From IMG/VR virus record IMGVR_UViG_3300035034_000238, positions 1 through 31,385 of that record: 31,385 bases of DNA. One strand, given 5' to 3'. Position 1 is the stretch's first letter; the number at the start of each line of letters is the position of its first letter. Both the position numbers and the translations under genes were made by a program. The notes beneath the pieces are model-generated. The model was not told the origin of the DNA and did not search any database. It was given only the letters and a program-made list of their open reading frames with translations. Origin of the DNA: a virus. Positions 8,896-18,058 of this stretch are shown piece by piece.

Positions 8896-9343
8896 AGTGG
8901 ACAGGAACGGAAAGAGGTATAAATATATCACTCTGTACTGTAAACCTCGTATGAGTAGAATATTACAAGCAGGTAAATGGAAAGAACTACTTGTTCCATC
9001 AATGACATGTGGCTATATATCTTATAAAGTAAACTATGCACCCAGTCAGTCAAATGACCCACAGTATTCTCTAAATGAAGGAGATACTGTGGAGGGGGCT
9101 ATTGTAAATTTGAAAGTAGAGCCATATGAAATAAACGGAAGAATTTTACATTCTTGTAAAGTGCCTGTATTCTGTTCAAATGAGGATCCTATAGAATTTG
9201 AAGTGCAAACAGCGTATGCTTACGAAAGAGCAGGAAAGGTTTTACTTAAAGGACAATTACAATTTGGGGACTTCACTCCCCTTAAGAAAATAAGTGAAGA
9301 AATATTTATACCAAGAAATTGCTTGGTAGTATCAAATGTATAA
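8867..9343 (+). CDS. Unknown beta-rich protein, 158 aa
   Basis: The sequence alternates short hydrophobic strands with turns (KYITLYCKP, CGYISYKVNY, VEGAIVNLKVEPYEI, KVLLKGQLQFGDF), a pattern compatible with an OB-like or other small beta-barrel fold. No cysteine motif or catalytic signature is visible. The gene overlaps the preceding one by 29 bp and is followed 18 bp later by the 265-residue gene, so the three are probably co-translated. A nucleic-acid-binding role would fit the context but is not shown. Confidence 0.65.
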   Translation: MLEVQHVENRVDRNGKRYKYITLYCKPRMSRILQAGKWKELLVPSMTCGYISYKVNYAPSQSNDPQYSLNEGDTVEGAIVNLKVEPYEINGRILHSCKVPVFCSNEDPIEFEVQTAYAYERAGKVLLKGQLQFGDFTPLKKISEEIFIPRNCLVVSNV

Positions 9344-9361
9344 CTAATAAATAATTAAATT

Positions 9362-10159
9362 ATGAGTATCAATTTTGATTTCTTAAAAACTGTAGAGTTA
9401 TCTACACCAGACGTAAAAGAAGTACAATCTCGTGTTTCTTCAATCAAAAATCCTGAGGGATTAGCTATTCGAGTATTTGGCAATGGTAAGGTTTATCCTT
9501 CAGCTGAACTTGTAGCAAAGTATAACTTAGAATATCAACCAAAAGGTAGTGATAATGCTACAAATGGTCTTGATGTATTTAATTCTAAGGATTGGAACAT
9601 GTTTCCAAGCAATGCCCCTCAACATGTAGTATTTATTGCCATTGTTCCAAAGTCTTCCCCTAAGATAGACCTATTTGGTCAAGTAGGATATAATGATGAC
9701 AACACTCCTAAGAGTACCGTAATGGAGCAAGGTGGTGGATCTTTTGGCAAAGAGTTTAAAGAGATGGTAGAATCTGTTTATGGAATTGAGATCGGTGTTC
9801 GGGAATACCGTGATTTTAAAGTAAGCGATGATATTATAATGAAGTCTGAGACTGGTATTTACTTCATGCCTAAAACTGTCACAAGAGGAGCCCATAAAGG
9901 TGAAATTTCTGTAGTACGTCGTGAAAACGTATCAGTAATTCCTTTAGTTCCTATGGACTCTGAGTTCGGAGAACCTGACTCAGAAGTAGAAGAAGTTTCT
10001 CAAGGGTCTGGTGCCTCGACTAACCCTGAGGTATCTGAATCTCAAAGAGAGTTGTTTCCTCCTGAGAATGATGAAACATCGGGAGATTTTTGGGAGGTTC
10101 CTTCTGAGGATGAACTGCCGGTAGGTTCTGGGGAGTGTCCTGAAGCTGAAATAGACTAG
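9362..10159 (+). CDS. Conserved-looking phage protein with acidic C-terminal tail, 265 aa
   Basis: The folded part covers about residues 1-200, with segments RVFGNGKVYPSAELV, GLDVFNSKDWNMFP and GGGSFGKEF. From about residue 200 the chain becomes a low-complexity acidic tail rich in Glu, Ser and Pro, ending ECPEAEID. Such tails occur in single-stranded DNA-binding proteins, where they recruit partners, and the gene ends one base before the DNA polymerase start. I have a weak memory of similar proteins in crAss-like phages without a firm function. ssDNA binding or polymerase accessory is therefore a hypothesis. Start: ATG at 9362 after an AATAATTAAATT leader. Confidence 0.7.
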   Translation: MSINFDFLKTVELSTPDVKEVQSRVSSIKNPEGLAIRVFGNGKVYPSAELVAKYNLEYQPKGSDNATNGLDVFNSKDWNMFPSNAPQHVVFIAIVPKSSPKIDLFGQVGYNDDNTPKSTVMEQGGGSFGKEFKEMVESVYGIEIGVREYRDFKVSDDIIMKSETGIYFMPKTVTRGAHKGEISVVRRENVSVIPLVPMDSEFGEPDSEVEEVSQGSGASTNPEVSESQRELFPPENDETSGDFWEVPSEDELPVGSGECPEAEID

Positions 10160-10160
10160 T

Positions 10161-12473
10161 ATGGCCAAACTGAACTACATTGGTAGGTCAGATTATTTAT
10201 TCAAGTATTCCTGTAATTCTTCTGCGGAAGAGTTACAGGCTTGGTTAGATGATCAGTCCGTACTACAATTAGATACTGAAACCAACGTGGTGGACTCCAT
10301 TATAGCTAGAAAGCTTATGGTGGTCCAACTCGCTGACGAAGAGGGCGAGAATATCTTTGTTGTCCAATGGAGTTTCTTGACTGAAGACCAGAAGTTAGGA
10401 ATCTTACAATCTTTAAATGATAAAACCAAGTTAAAGATATGTCACAACGTGTCCTTTGAATATCAAGTAATGATAAAAGAAGGAATAGTGATGGACAATG
10501 TGTGGGATACCATGATAATGGAGCAGACACTATATGCAGGGAATGATGAAGATATGAGATATTATTCTTTAGCTAATGTACTATTTAGACGAGTTAGAGT
10601 TGACATTTCAAAAGAAGAACAGACTCAATTTGGTGATGACATCATCACAGACAGTAAGTTAGAGTACGCTGCCACGGATGTTTTGTATTTAGGACATGTC
10701 CGTAAACAGCAAATTGCTGAGATGAAAGAGGAGGATCTTATCCAACTTGGAAATGGAGAGTTTAATGAAAATGAGGCTTCTCTTGTATTTGCTGATATTG
10801 AATATGTGGGCATGGGATTCGATAAAGAAAGATGGTTAGCTAATATAGAAAAAGCCAAACCTATTATTAATAAAGCTACCCATGAATTAGAAGCTATTTT
10901 ACTACAAGAGCCCTACCATAGTGAGTGTCGTGCACTTATTATAAATGCTAAGTTAGTAAATGCAGAAGGTAAAGAACGTTTTGTTAAACTTCCTGCTGTG
11001 GTGGATAAAGATACTTTCACCATAAATTGGGGCTCCTCTCCTCAGTCCCAAGTAGTATTAAACTATGTCTATGGAGATATAGATAAGTGCTCAGTGCTTG
11101 AGTTAAAGAAATACCTTAAGTCAAATGATCCTAATGCACCTAAGCTTAATGATAAGGGGAAGCCTATAGGTGTTACTTCTAAACAATTCACAGATTATGT
11201 AGAGTCAATGGTAACAGATAAATTTTTGTTCTTAAAGTTATACATCAATAAAAAGTTTGAGCTCCTTGAAAGAGGACTTTTATCTAACTTTAGAGATAAA
11301 CTTATAGAAGATAAGTATCTTATACCTAAGAACACACTCACTGTAAATTGGAACTCAGATGATGCTAAGCTTGAGATCTTTAGGTGGTTTAACCCCAAAA
11401 TTGAGGATGCAAGAGCTGAAACTGTAGAGGACAATATCCACATGCCTTTCTTTCAATCATACAAAAGCTACAATGAAGCACATTCATTGATATCTAAGTA
11501 TGGTCTAAAGTTTATTGAGAAAAATGTGGACTCTGACGGCAGAGTAAGAACAAGATTTAATACTGTTCTATCTACTGGAAGGGTCTCCAGCAGTGGACCA
11601 AATATGCAGCAAATTCCGGCTAATGCTCTACCTAAAGATCGTACCAATGATTATCGTCATTGTTTTAACCCTGGAATTCCAGGATGGGTAGTAGTAAGTG
11701 GTGACTATGCGTCACAGGAGTTAGCTGTTATAGCAACTTTGTCTCAAGACCCAGTGTTCTTAGACGCCCTACTAACGGAGAAAGACCTTCACTCTGTATG
11801 TGCTGAATTAGTTTATGGCCAAAAGTGGAAAGATTCAACTGAAGAGGGATGTGCATTTTATGCCTTAAACTCTAATGGAGATCCTCAGAAGAAAAAGTGT
11901 AAGTGTTTTGCTCATTATAAATTAAGAGATGATGTTAAAGCAATTAACTTTGGATTAGCTTATGGTATGAGTGCTAAAGGCTTAAGTGGTAAGTTAAAAA
12001 TCACTTTGATAGAGGCAGAGTCACTTATCAAAGCATATTTCTTGTCATTTCCTTCTATTCAAGGAACCCTGAACGCCTTTGGTAATTATGGTCTTATGAA
12101 TGGATTCATTAGAACTCCAGCCCCTATGAGGCGTAAGAGGTATTTTCCTTATTGGAAAGGTGAAGAGACACCAAAAGGTTTGGCAGGAAAGATATCAAGA
12201 GCGTCAATGAATGCTCCAGTACAAGGCTTCTCTGCGGATATGATTAAAATTGCTCTGATACTAATGCGTAGATATATAAATAACAATAACTTACGGGATG
12301 TTGTTAAATTATTTATGCAGGTACATGACCAGATTGATGCTATAACTACAAAAGATGTAAGTGAGCGTTGGTCTGTCATACATAAACAGATAATGGAGCA
12401 AGCAGCAGAAATATGTCTTAAGAATACCTTGTTAAAGTCAGAGGTTAAAATATCGGACAAATGGGAGAAATAA
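10161..12473 (+). CDS. Family A DNA polymerase with 3'-5' proofreading domain
   Basis: The 770-residue replicative polymerase has an N-terminal DnaQ-like exonuclease (DTE at 38-40, with a later HNVSFEYQ segment). The C-terminal Pol I-type domain shows motif A (GDYASQELA, D515), motif B (RDDVKAINFGLAYG, K593) and motif C (QVHDQID, D723). Motif C has Gln724 where most family A enzymes have Glu (HDE). Between motifs A and B lies a cysteine-bearing insert (GCAFYAL followed by KKKCKCFAHYK) that may bind zinc or stabilise a loop. There is no 5' nuclease domain, and a separate flap nuclease is encoded at 23838. The gene begins one base after its neighbour's stop and overlaps the helicase by 13 bp, so it belongs to a coupled replication operon. 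Confidence 0.95.
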   Translation: MAKLNYIGRSDYLFKYSCNSSAEELQAWLDDQSVLQLDTETNVVDSIIARKLMVVQLADEEGENIFVVQWSFLTEDQKLGILQSLNDKTKLKICHNVSFEYQVMIKEGIVMDNVWDTMIMEQTLYAGNDEDMRYYSLANVLFRRVRVDISKEEQTQFGDDIITDSKLEYAATDVLYLGHVRKQQIAEMKEEDLIQLGNGEFNENEASLVFADIEYVGMGFDKERWLANIEKAKPIINKATHELEAILLQEPYHSECRALIINAKLVNAEGKERFVKLPAVVDKDTFTINWGSSPQSQVVLNYVYGDIDKCSVLELKKYLKSNDPNAPKLNDKGKPIGVTSKQFTDYVESMVTDKFLFLKLYINKKFELLERGLLSNFRDKLIEDKYLIPKNTLTVNWNSDDAKLEIFRWFNPKIEDARAETVEDNIHMPFFQSYKSYNEAHSLISKYGLKFIEKNVDSDGRVRTRFNTVLSTGRVSSSGPNMQQIPANALPKDRTNDYRHCFNPGIPGWVVVSGDYASQELAVIATLSQDPVFLDALLTEKDLHSVCAELVYGQKWKDSTEEGCAFYALNSNGDPQKKKCKCFAHYKLRDDVKAINFGLAYGMSAKGLSGKLKITLIEAESLIKAYFLSFPSIQGTLNAFGNYGLMNGFIRTPAPMRRKRYFPYWKGEETPKGLAGKISRASMNAPVQGFSADMIKIALILMRRYINNNNLRDVVKLFMQVHDQIDAITTKDVSERWSVIHKQIMEQAAEICLKNTLLKSEVKISDKWEK

Positions 12474-13741
12474 AATCGAATAGAGACATCATGCAGGAAG
12501 AGTTTGCTGACCAGTGGCTGGACAGTGACCGTAAAGGCTCATTGATTCTAGGCACTGGGTTTGGTAAATCGAAAGTGACTATGCTTATCCTTGTGGGACT
12601 GTTTGAAAGAGGTGAATTAACAAAGGAATCCAAGATTTTAATACTAACAGACAGTGAACACCTGAGAGATATTAACTGGAAGGAAGACTTTGAAAAATGG
12701 GGATACTCATGGATATGGGAACTAATAGTAGCAGAGTGTTATCAAACTACTTACAAGTGGTCTGATACCTCCTGGGATTTTGTAATCGCAGATGAAATAG
12801 ATTTCTCAATGACTGAAGAGTACAGCAAGTTCTACTTGAACAATAAACTTAAGATGATCTTAGGGTTAACTGGGTTTGTTGATGACAGTAAACTTACATT
12901 ACTTGACAGCATTGCTCCTATAGTATCCTCGTACACCACTCAAAAGGCTCAAGAGGATGGAATATTGAACAGTACTCAGATAGTGTTTGTGCAATTTGAT
13001 TTATCAAGAAATCCCACAGACATTAAAGTAGAGTATGTAGGTAAAGATGGTAAGACAAAATCGTTTCATCAATCAGAGAACGAGGCATATGCTTATCAAG
13101 ATAACCTATGTAACGTTTTGTGGGGTAAAATTGTAAAGTTGGAATCTGACCCTGACGTTATGTTTGAAATCAACAAAGAAAAAGTTCAGGAGTTAAAGTC
13201 CCTGAGATACAGACAATCCAGAGCAGTTATGGATAGGAAAGCTATACTCTTAAATGGTATTGCATCTGTAACTATAACCCGTAAAGTTATACACGAGGTG
13301 TTAAAGAATCCTAATAATAAGGTTTTAACATTTAGTATGTACACTGCACAATCAGACCTCATAAATGAATGTACTTTTCACAATAAAAACAAGAAAGGTA
13401 ACACTACATTAGAGGACTTAAATGAGGGTAGAATCAGGTCTGCAGGTGTTTGTAAGGCAATTAACAGAGGAAAGAACTTAGTAGGAGTTAACAACATGAT
13501 AATGGAATCATATGATGGTTCTGCTACAGCATTTCATCAAAGACATGGAAGAGGAATGAGGTTAAAACCAGATCAAAAGATGTATCTTTACATTCTACTT
13601 CCATATTTTCACAAGAAGATTCAGAGTCCTGAAAACAAAAACCAAAAGGCTGAAATCAGGATGCCAACTCAAGCAAAAACTTGGGCAGAGTCTATGATGA
13701 AAGATTATGAAATTATCAATCCTATTAGAATCAAATTATAA
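12461..13741 (+). CDS. Superfamily 2 DNA/RNA helicase
   Basis: The 426-residue protein has the SF2 motifs in order: Walker A GTGFGKSK (31-38), Walker B DEID (111-114), GLTGF as motif III, and QRHGRGMR (360-367) as motif VI with its arginine finger. Its size and the DExD/GRGMR spelling resemble small phage helicases of the UvsW/SNF2-like group that act on forks, R-loops or recombination intermediates. It overlaps the polymerase gene by 13 bp. Which substrate it unwinds cannot be told from the sequence. Confidence 0.88.
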   Translation: MGEIKSNRDIMQEEFADQWLDSDRKGSLILGTGFGKSKVTMLILVGLFERGELTKESKILILTDSEHLRDINWKEDFEKWGYSWIWELIVAECYQTTYKWSDTSWDFVIADEIDFSMTEEYSKFYLNNKLKMILGLTGFVDDSKLTLLDSIAPIVSSYTTQKAQEDGILNSTQIVFVQFDLSRNPTDIKVEYVGKDGKTKSFHQSENEAYAYQDNLCNVLWGKIVKLESDPDVMFEINKEKVQELKSLRYRQSRAVMDRKAILLNGIASVTITRKVIHEVLKNPNNKVLTFSMYTAQSDLINECTFHNKNKKGNTTLEDLNEGRIRSAGVCKAINRGKNLVGVNNMIMESYDGSATAFHQRHGRGMRLKPDQKMYLYILLPYFHKKIQSPENKNQKAEIRMPTQAKTWAESMMKDYEIINPIRIKL

Positions 13742-13744
13742 GAA

Positions 13745-13749
13745 AGGAG
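13745..13749 (+). promoter_or_regulatory. Shine-Dalgarno site that decides the start at 13756
   Basis: AGGAG in AGAAAGGAGATGAAC lies directly against ATG 13750 but six bases before in-frame ATG 13756. Only the second spacing is usable, so 13756 is the better start. Confidence 0.6.
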
Positions 13750-13755
13750 ATGAAC

Positions 13756-14214
13756 ATGACAGCAGAGAAACTGATTGTTGAACTAATAAGTAAAAACTAT
13801 GTAGTAAAACTTGGTGAGGATAACTATGTCATAACAAATCTAATGGGTAGGGACAATGAGGAAGAAGAGAAGGTAAAGGAGGTAGTTCTTCCTTCTCCTG
13901 CTGTTCTTCTTAGAAATTTTATTAGGGATTGTAATATTCCTTTCAGAGCTAAAACTTCCACTGGAGGGTTTTATGAGTTAGCATCAGAATCTGAGTACGC
14001 AAAAAGGGCGTTATACGCCATGTTGTCTTCACATGAGTACAAATATGAAGATATAGTGGCAGCTACCAATGCATACTACACTAATGTAAACATGGCAAGG
14101 GTTACTCTTACAAATTATTTTAAAAATGGCACTATACGAAGAGTTATGGAGGAATATACTAAACACTCCGACTCTTTGTCGTTGAGGCCAAAAACTAATA
14201 AAGTATCATTATGA
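13756..14214 (+). CDS. Unknown protein upstream of the DnaB-like helicase, 152 aa (possible helicase loader)
   Basis: The start at 13756 is preferred over the in-frame ATG at 13750 because the AGGAG site would overlap the latter. The first 50 residues are small strands followed by an acidic run (DNEEEEKVKE). The rest is helical (SPAVLLRNFIRDC, YAKRALYAML, TNYFKNGTIRRVMEEY). The stop overlaps the next ATG (ATGA at 14211-14214), so it is translationally coupled to the replicative helicase. Helicase loaders and assembly factors are often encoded at this place in phage operons, so that is the leading guess, resting on context only. Confidence 0.7.
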   Translation: MTAEKLIVELISKNYVVKLGEDNYVITNLMGRDNEEEEKVKEVVLPSPAVLLRNFIRDCNIPFRAKTSTGGFYELASESEYAKRALYAMLSSHEYKYEDIVAATNAYYTNVNMARVTLTNYFKNGTIRRVMEEYTKHSDSLSLRPKTNKVSL

Positions 14215-15443
14215 GCACATTTGAGAGAGAAGTTCTTAGGAATGTCAGAGATGCTATGGATGGTAAGGTTATGCAGATCCCTCTACACTTAGATAGAGTA
14301 GGGGAAATATTTGCTATTAGAAAGAATGTGTATACTTTAATTGGCGGAGGTACTGGATCTGGGAAAACAAGTTTCTTGGATGATACCTTTGTGTTAAAAC
14401 CATACGAGCTATGGAGAAAGTGGAAAGATAACACTGATCTTACATTCAAAGTTCTGTACAGATCAATGGAAAGGAAGAAAAGTCTTAAACTTACTAAGTG
14501 GGCATGCTGGAAACTGTTCCAAGACTCAGGTATTCTGCTGGACGCAGAGACCCTGCTTGGGTATAGAAAGAGCAAAATCACTGAGGAGACTTGGAAGCTA
14601 CTTGTAGGTGCCAGAGACTGGGCAGATGAGATGTTAGATTATGTAGACATTAGGGATGGTAGAACCACACCAGATGATTATAGTAATTGGGTGCATGAGT
14701 ATGCAGTTGATAATGGAGTCTTGTTTCAAGCCGACATGTATGGAATTAAAAGTTCAAAGTATTCAACCTACATCCATACATTTTCAGAGAGAGATTGGAT
14801 TACATTAAAGAATGGGGAGGAGTGCATAGCTGTGAGAATTACTCATGGTGATGAGACTTTTGTTCTTAAACAAGGTGAAAAGTACTATGTACCAACTAGA
14901 CCAAAGGAAATAACTATGGTCATAGGAGATCACTTAGGAAAACATTCAAGTCAAAAAGGTTTAACAACTAAGAAACAGATCATAGACGCAGTATCAGAGC
15001 GTAATGCAGACTTCAGAGATATTTATGGATATTCTCCGATAGCCGTATCACAATTTAACAGGGCTATTGGGGATGTACAGAGAATGAAGTTTTCAGATGG
15101 GGATTTATCTCCTCAAATTGAAGACTTTAAAGATACTGGAAACACTGTTGAGGATGCTGATCTAGTTTTGGCACTATTTAACCCTTACAGATACAAGTCT
15201 TATGATGATCATGGAATGTATAAAGGATACAATATTAGAGATGAAATGGTTAATCCACTTGGATACAATAGATATAGACTATTGTCTATCTTAAAAAATT
15301 CATATGGAATTGATGATGTTGATTTCGGAATGTTATTTAGAGGAGAAGTTAATGATTTTAAAACACTCCCTAAGGCAAATGATGATAACACAATGACCAG
15401 AGAACTTCAACAAGTGTATCGAGAAATTCAAATAGGTAAATAA
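14211..15443 (+). CDS. DnaB-like replicative helicase (RecA-fold, SF4)
   Basis: The 410-residue protein has a Walker A loop GGTGSGKT at 46-53, a Walker B-like strand ITMVIGDHLG ending at D240, and AVSQFNR with Q281 as the sensor-like strand. A C-terminal segment (YNRYRLLSILKNSYG) matches the place of the arginine finger/DNA-binding element of DnaB-type enzymes. It lacks the long N-terminal collar domain of bacterial DnaB and consists of the motor domain with a short lead. This hexameric motor unwinds the fork ahead of the polymerase, together with the primase at 17000. It overlaps its upstream neighbour by 4 bp. Confidence 0.85.
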   Translation: MSTFEREVLRNVRDAMDGKVMQIPLHLDRVGEIFAIRKNVYTLIGGGTGSGKTSFLDDTFVLKPYELWRKWKDNTDLTFKVLYRSMERKKSLKLTKWACWKLFQDSGILLDAETLLGYRKSKITEETWKLLVGARDWADEMLDYVDIRDGRTTPDDYSNWVHEYAVDNGVLFQADMYGIKSSKYSTYIHTFSERDWITLKNGEECIAVRITHGDETFVLKQGEKYYVPTRPKEITMVIGDHLGKHSSQKGLTTKKQIIDAVSERNADFRDIYGYSPIAVSQFNRAIGDVQRMKFSDGDLSPQIEDFKDTGNTVEDADLVLALFNPYRYKSYDDHGMYKGYNIRDEMVNPLGYNRYRLLSILKNSYGIDDVDFGMLFRGEVNDFKTLPKANDDNTMTRELQQVYREIQIGK

Positions 15444-15459
15444 TTAAAAAACAATTTTA

Positions 15460-16152
15460 ATGGCAAAAGCAATTTTAGTGCAGGGATTATCCGGCACTGG
15501 CAAATCTACTTCGTGGCGTAATATGCCATCTGAGGAGTCGATGATAATATCTCCTAATGGTAAACAATTACCATGGGGAGGAAGTTCAGGACAGTATAAA
15601 CCTGTGAATTCAACTACTGGTAAGGGTAATGTTATAGTAACTAACAAGTTATTAGAGGTACCTAAATGGCTACAATGGATCAATAAAGCAAAGCATGTTA
15701 AGTATGTGTTAATAGATGACTACACTCACTTCTTTAATGCCAGAATAATGTCTCCAGACTTTCTGGCACAGAATAACGGTAATGCTGCATTTCAGAAATG
15801 GAACGTGTTTGGAGCAGATGTATTTAACTCAGTATTCGGAGAACTTCCAAATTTGAGGGATGACTTAGTCATTGTAATTAGTCACCATGTATCTCTTAAT
15901 GAGATGGGTAAATACACATTCAAATCTTCAGGTAAACTGTTGGAGAATACTATTGATCCTGTATCTTATTTTACCTATGTATTTCATTCTCGCATTATCA
16001 AAACAGATGCAGGAATGGCATATAAGTTTCAAACCAATGACGATACAACATACGAATGTAAGACACCTATGGGGTCGTTTCCAGATTTTCTTGTAGACAA
16101 TGATCTATATCCAATCATAAAACGCATCAACGAGTACGATCAAGGACTTTAA
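15460..16152 (+). CDS. Sak4-like RecA-fold ATPase (AAA_24 type)
   Basis: The 230-residue P-loop protein has Walker A GLSGTGKST at 9-17 and Walker B YVLIDDYTHF with D86-D87. VIVISHH follows as the sensor strand. This short RecA-like architecture matches phage Sak4/AAA_24 ATPases, which promote single-strand annealing and recombination together with a phage ssDNA-binding protein. The next gene, 25 bp downstream, is the probable partner. Leader: TAATTAAAAAACAATTTTA before the ATG, with no Shine-Dalgarno site. Confidence 0.8.
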   Translation: MAKAILVQGLSGTGKSTSWRNMPSEESMIISPNGKQLPWGGSSGQYKPVNSTTGKGNVIVTNKLLEVPKWLQWINKAKHVKYVLIDDYTHFFNARIMSPDFLAQNNGNAAFQKWNVFGADVFNSVFGELPNLRDDLVIVISHHVSLNEMGKYTFKSSGKLLENTIDPVSYFTYVFHSRIIKTDAGMAYKFQTNDDTTYECKTPMGSFPDFLVDNDLYPIIKRINEYDQGL

Positions 16153-16177
16153 TTAATCAATTTTAAAATTTATTTAT

Positions 16178-16987
16178 ATGGCAACTTATTTAGGAGTAGG
16201 CATTCATGAGAATGTAGTATTAGGAAAAAGTACAGGAATTAATGATAAAGGCTCTTTAGTTATAGAGCTGGAAACTATAGTAGATGATACTAAATTGTTT
16301 GCAGCGTTTGACGATGGGGCAAGTGTAGAACAATCAGCACAGTCTGTTATTATGTGGCCAGTAAACATGACTACATGGGATGGTAAGCCCAAGTCTGCTA
16401 CCCAGATTGGGCAGGACCTCAATAACTATAAGAACACTCTTGTAGATATACTAGAGGTGTTTATGACTACAGATTTAGCTAAGGAAGCTATTAATGCAAG
16501 TGTTATGTTTGCTGGTTTAGGTGTTACACCTGAGAATCAAGCCACTCTACCAACTCGTTTGTTGAATGAGGACTTTGTCAAAGGTGTGTACAAAAACATC
16601 AGTTATGCATTTATCACTGCGGCTAAGCCTTTCATGGGAGAAACTGAGTTTCGTGTCAAGCTTCGTAGAACAAGCAAATCTAATCACTTTGCTTCCATAC
16701 CAAAAAAAGGTAAGTTCAAAGAGTCTTGGATTGAGCCTATGACTGTTCCTTTGGCTGCTGCTAGCATCAAATGGAGCACGTATGAGATCAAAGAAGGTCT
16801 TAACCACGGAGTTAAAGTAGAAGCAGACACATCCTCGGAATCTGCCAATGCTAAGGTTGGAGCTATGTTTGACTTACCTCCAGCCCCAACTCAAGAAGGA
16901 ACAGTAGAATCAGCTCCAGCAGCTAATACTAATCCATTCAATCAATCACCTGTTACTCCTGAGCAAGCATTCCCACCAAAACCATAA
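16178..16987 (+). CDS. Probable single-stranded DNA-binding/recombination partner protein, 269 aa
   Basis: Residues 1-220 form a compact domain with a basic segment (EFRVKLRRTSKSNHFASIPKKGKFKE is the region around 160-185). It ends in a disordered Pro/Ala/Asn-rich tail (about 225-269, with NPFNQSP and QAFPPKP). A core domain followed by a flexible tail, and adjacency to the Sak4-like ATPase, are typical of phage SSB-type proteins. I do not see a diagnostic OB-fold motif, so the assignment is by architecture and context. It sits between the ATPase and primase genes in the same operon. Confidence 0.6.
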   Translation: MATYLGVGIHENVVLGKSTGINDKGSLVIELETIVDDTKLFAAFDDGASVEQSAQSVIMWPVNMTTWDGKPKSATQIGQDLNNYKNTLVDILEVFMTTDLAKEAINASVMFAGLGVTPENQATLPTRLLNEDFVKGVYKNISYAFITAAKPFMGETEFRVKLRRTSKSNHFASIPKKGKFKESWIEPMTVPLAAASIKWSTYEIKEGLNHGVKVEADTSSESANAKVGAMFDLPPAPTQEGTVESAPAANTNPFNQSPVTPEQAFPPKP

Positions 16988-16999
16988 TACTGATAAGAT

Positions 17000-18031
17000 A
17001 TGACGGATATACTTGAAAAATTTGTTGGTAGTACAGAGCTTACGATTCAAAACGTAAGAGATCTGGTAGATGACTATTCACTTATATCTCATTATCTTGG
17101 ACAGGAATTAGAGCTACACACAAAGTATAGCTCACCCCTGAGAGAGGGGGATGAGAACCCCTCTTTCTCCATATTTTTTGGATACGGAGGCAAAGATACA
17201 AGTAAATTATTTTTTAAAGATCAAGCTGGAATAGGTCAAGGAGATGTATATCATTTCCTATTGCTCTATCTAAATGCCGTATCATATCAGGAGCTTCTTG
17301 AGCAGATAAATTATGACCTACAACTGGGTCTAAACTGCAACGAAGTGAATAAGAATCTTAAGCCTACTATAATTAAAAAAATTCCAGTTGTACGAGAGAG
17401 ACCAGTGTTAAAAACTGTGTCGCAGCCGTATACAAAGAGATTTTTAGATTACTGGATAGGCAAATATGAAATTAGTGTTCCTTCGCTAAAGTTCTATGAT
17501 GTAAGAGATGTCAGAGATATTCATTACATCTATTCTGAGAAGACTAGCATAGTAGTTCCAAGGACTCTCGCTATTGGGTATCCTATAGGAGCGTATAGTA
17601 AAATCTATATGCCTTTTGAAACCAAAGAGAATAAGTTTAGAAATAACTATCCTTATAACTATGTTGAAGGTCATATTCAAATTGATTGGACAAGGAATGA
17701 TTTACTTGTCATTTCTAAATCGTCTAAAGAAAATATTTTCTTTAGAAATCATTGGGATATTCAAGCTGTTTCAGGAAAAAGTGAATCAACGTATATACCA
17801 GAGCATATCATGCATCAATACCTCAAGCACTTCCGCAGAGTAGTGCTATGGCTTGATCCAGATGAAGCAGGTGTACGTTCTATGGCTAATTATAAGAACT
17901 TGTATCCTGATTTAGAAGTAATTATCTTTGTAAATGGAATAATTGAAAAAGATCCTACAGATATATTTGAAGTACATAGGAAGAAATACACCTCTGACTT
18001 AGTATCTCACATGCTGAAAGTATCTTTGTAA
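17000..18031 (+). CDS. DnaG-like DNA primase with a cysteine-free zinc-finger remnant
   Basis: The 343-residue protein follows DnaG order. Residues 44-60 (SPLREGDENPSFSIF) match the end of the DnaG zinc-binding domain (CPFHxEKTPSF-like), but the metal-binding Cys/His residues are gone. A Toprim domain follows with DPDEAG at 286-291. The first Toprim motif reads LLVISKSSKENIFF (about 236-249), where cellular enzymes have a catalytic Glu-Gly; Lys/Ser occupy that place, with E244 nearby. It would lay down RNA primers for the polymerase at 10161 with the helicase at 14211. The altered metal-binding residues suggest a divergent active site. Confidence 0.85.
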   Translation: MTDILEKFVGSTELTIQNVRDLVDDYSLISHYLGQELELHTKYSSPLREGDENPSFSIFFGYGGKDTSKLFFKDQAGIGQGDVYHFLLLYLNAVSYQELLEQINYDLQLGLNCNEVNKNLKPTIIKKIPVVRERPVLKTVSQPYTKRFLDYWIGKYEISVPSLKFYDVRDVRDIHYIYSEKTSIVVPRTLAIGYPIGAYSKIYMPFETKENKFRNNYPYNYVEGHIQIDWTRNDLLVISKSSKENIFFRNHWDIQAVSGKSESTYIPEHIMHQYLKHFRRVVLWLDPDEAGVRSMANYKNLYPDLEVIIFVNGIIEKDPTDIFEVHRKKYTSDLVSHMLKVSL

Positions 18032-18058
18032 AAACAGTTTTTAACTAAATTAATAACT

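Noticed and set aside
8893-10159. TAG recoded to glutamine, as in some crAss-like phages
   Set aside because: TAG occurs as an apparent normal stop at 8893-8895, 10157-10159 and 19165-19167, each close to a following start, and no long gene is interrupted by TAG.
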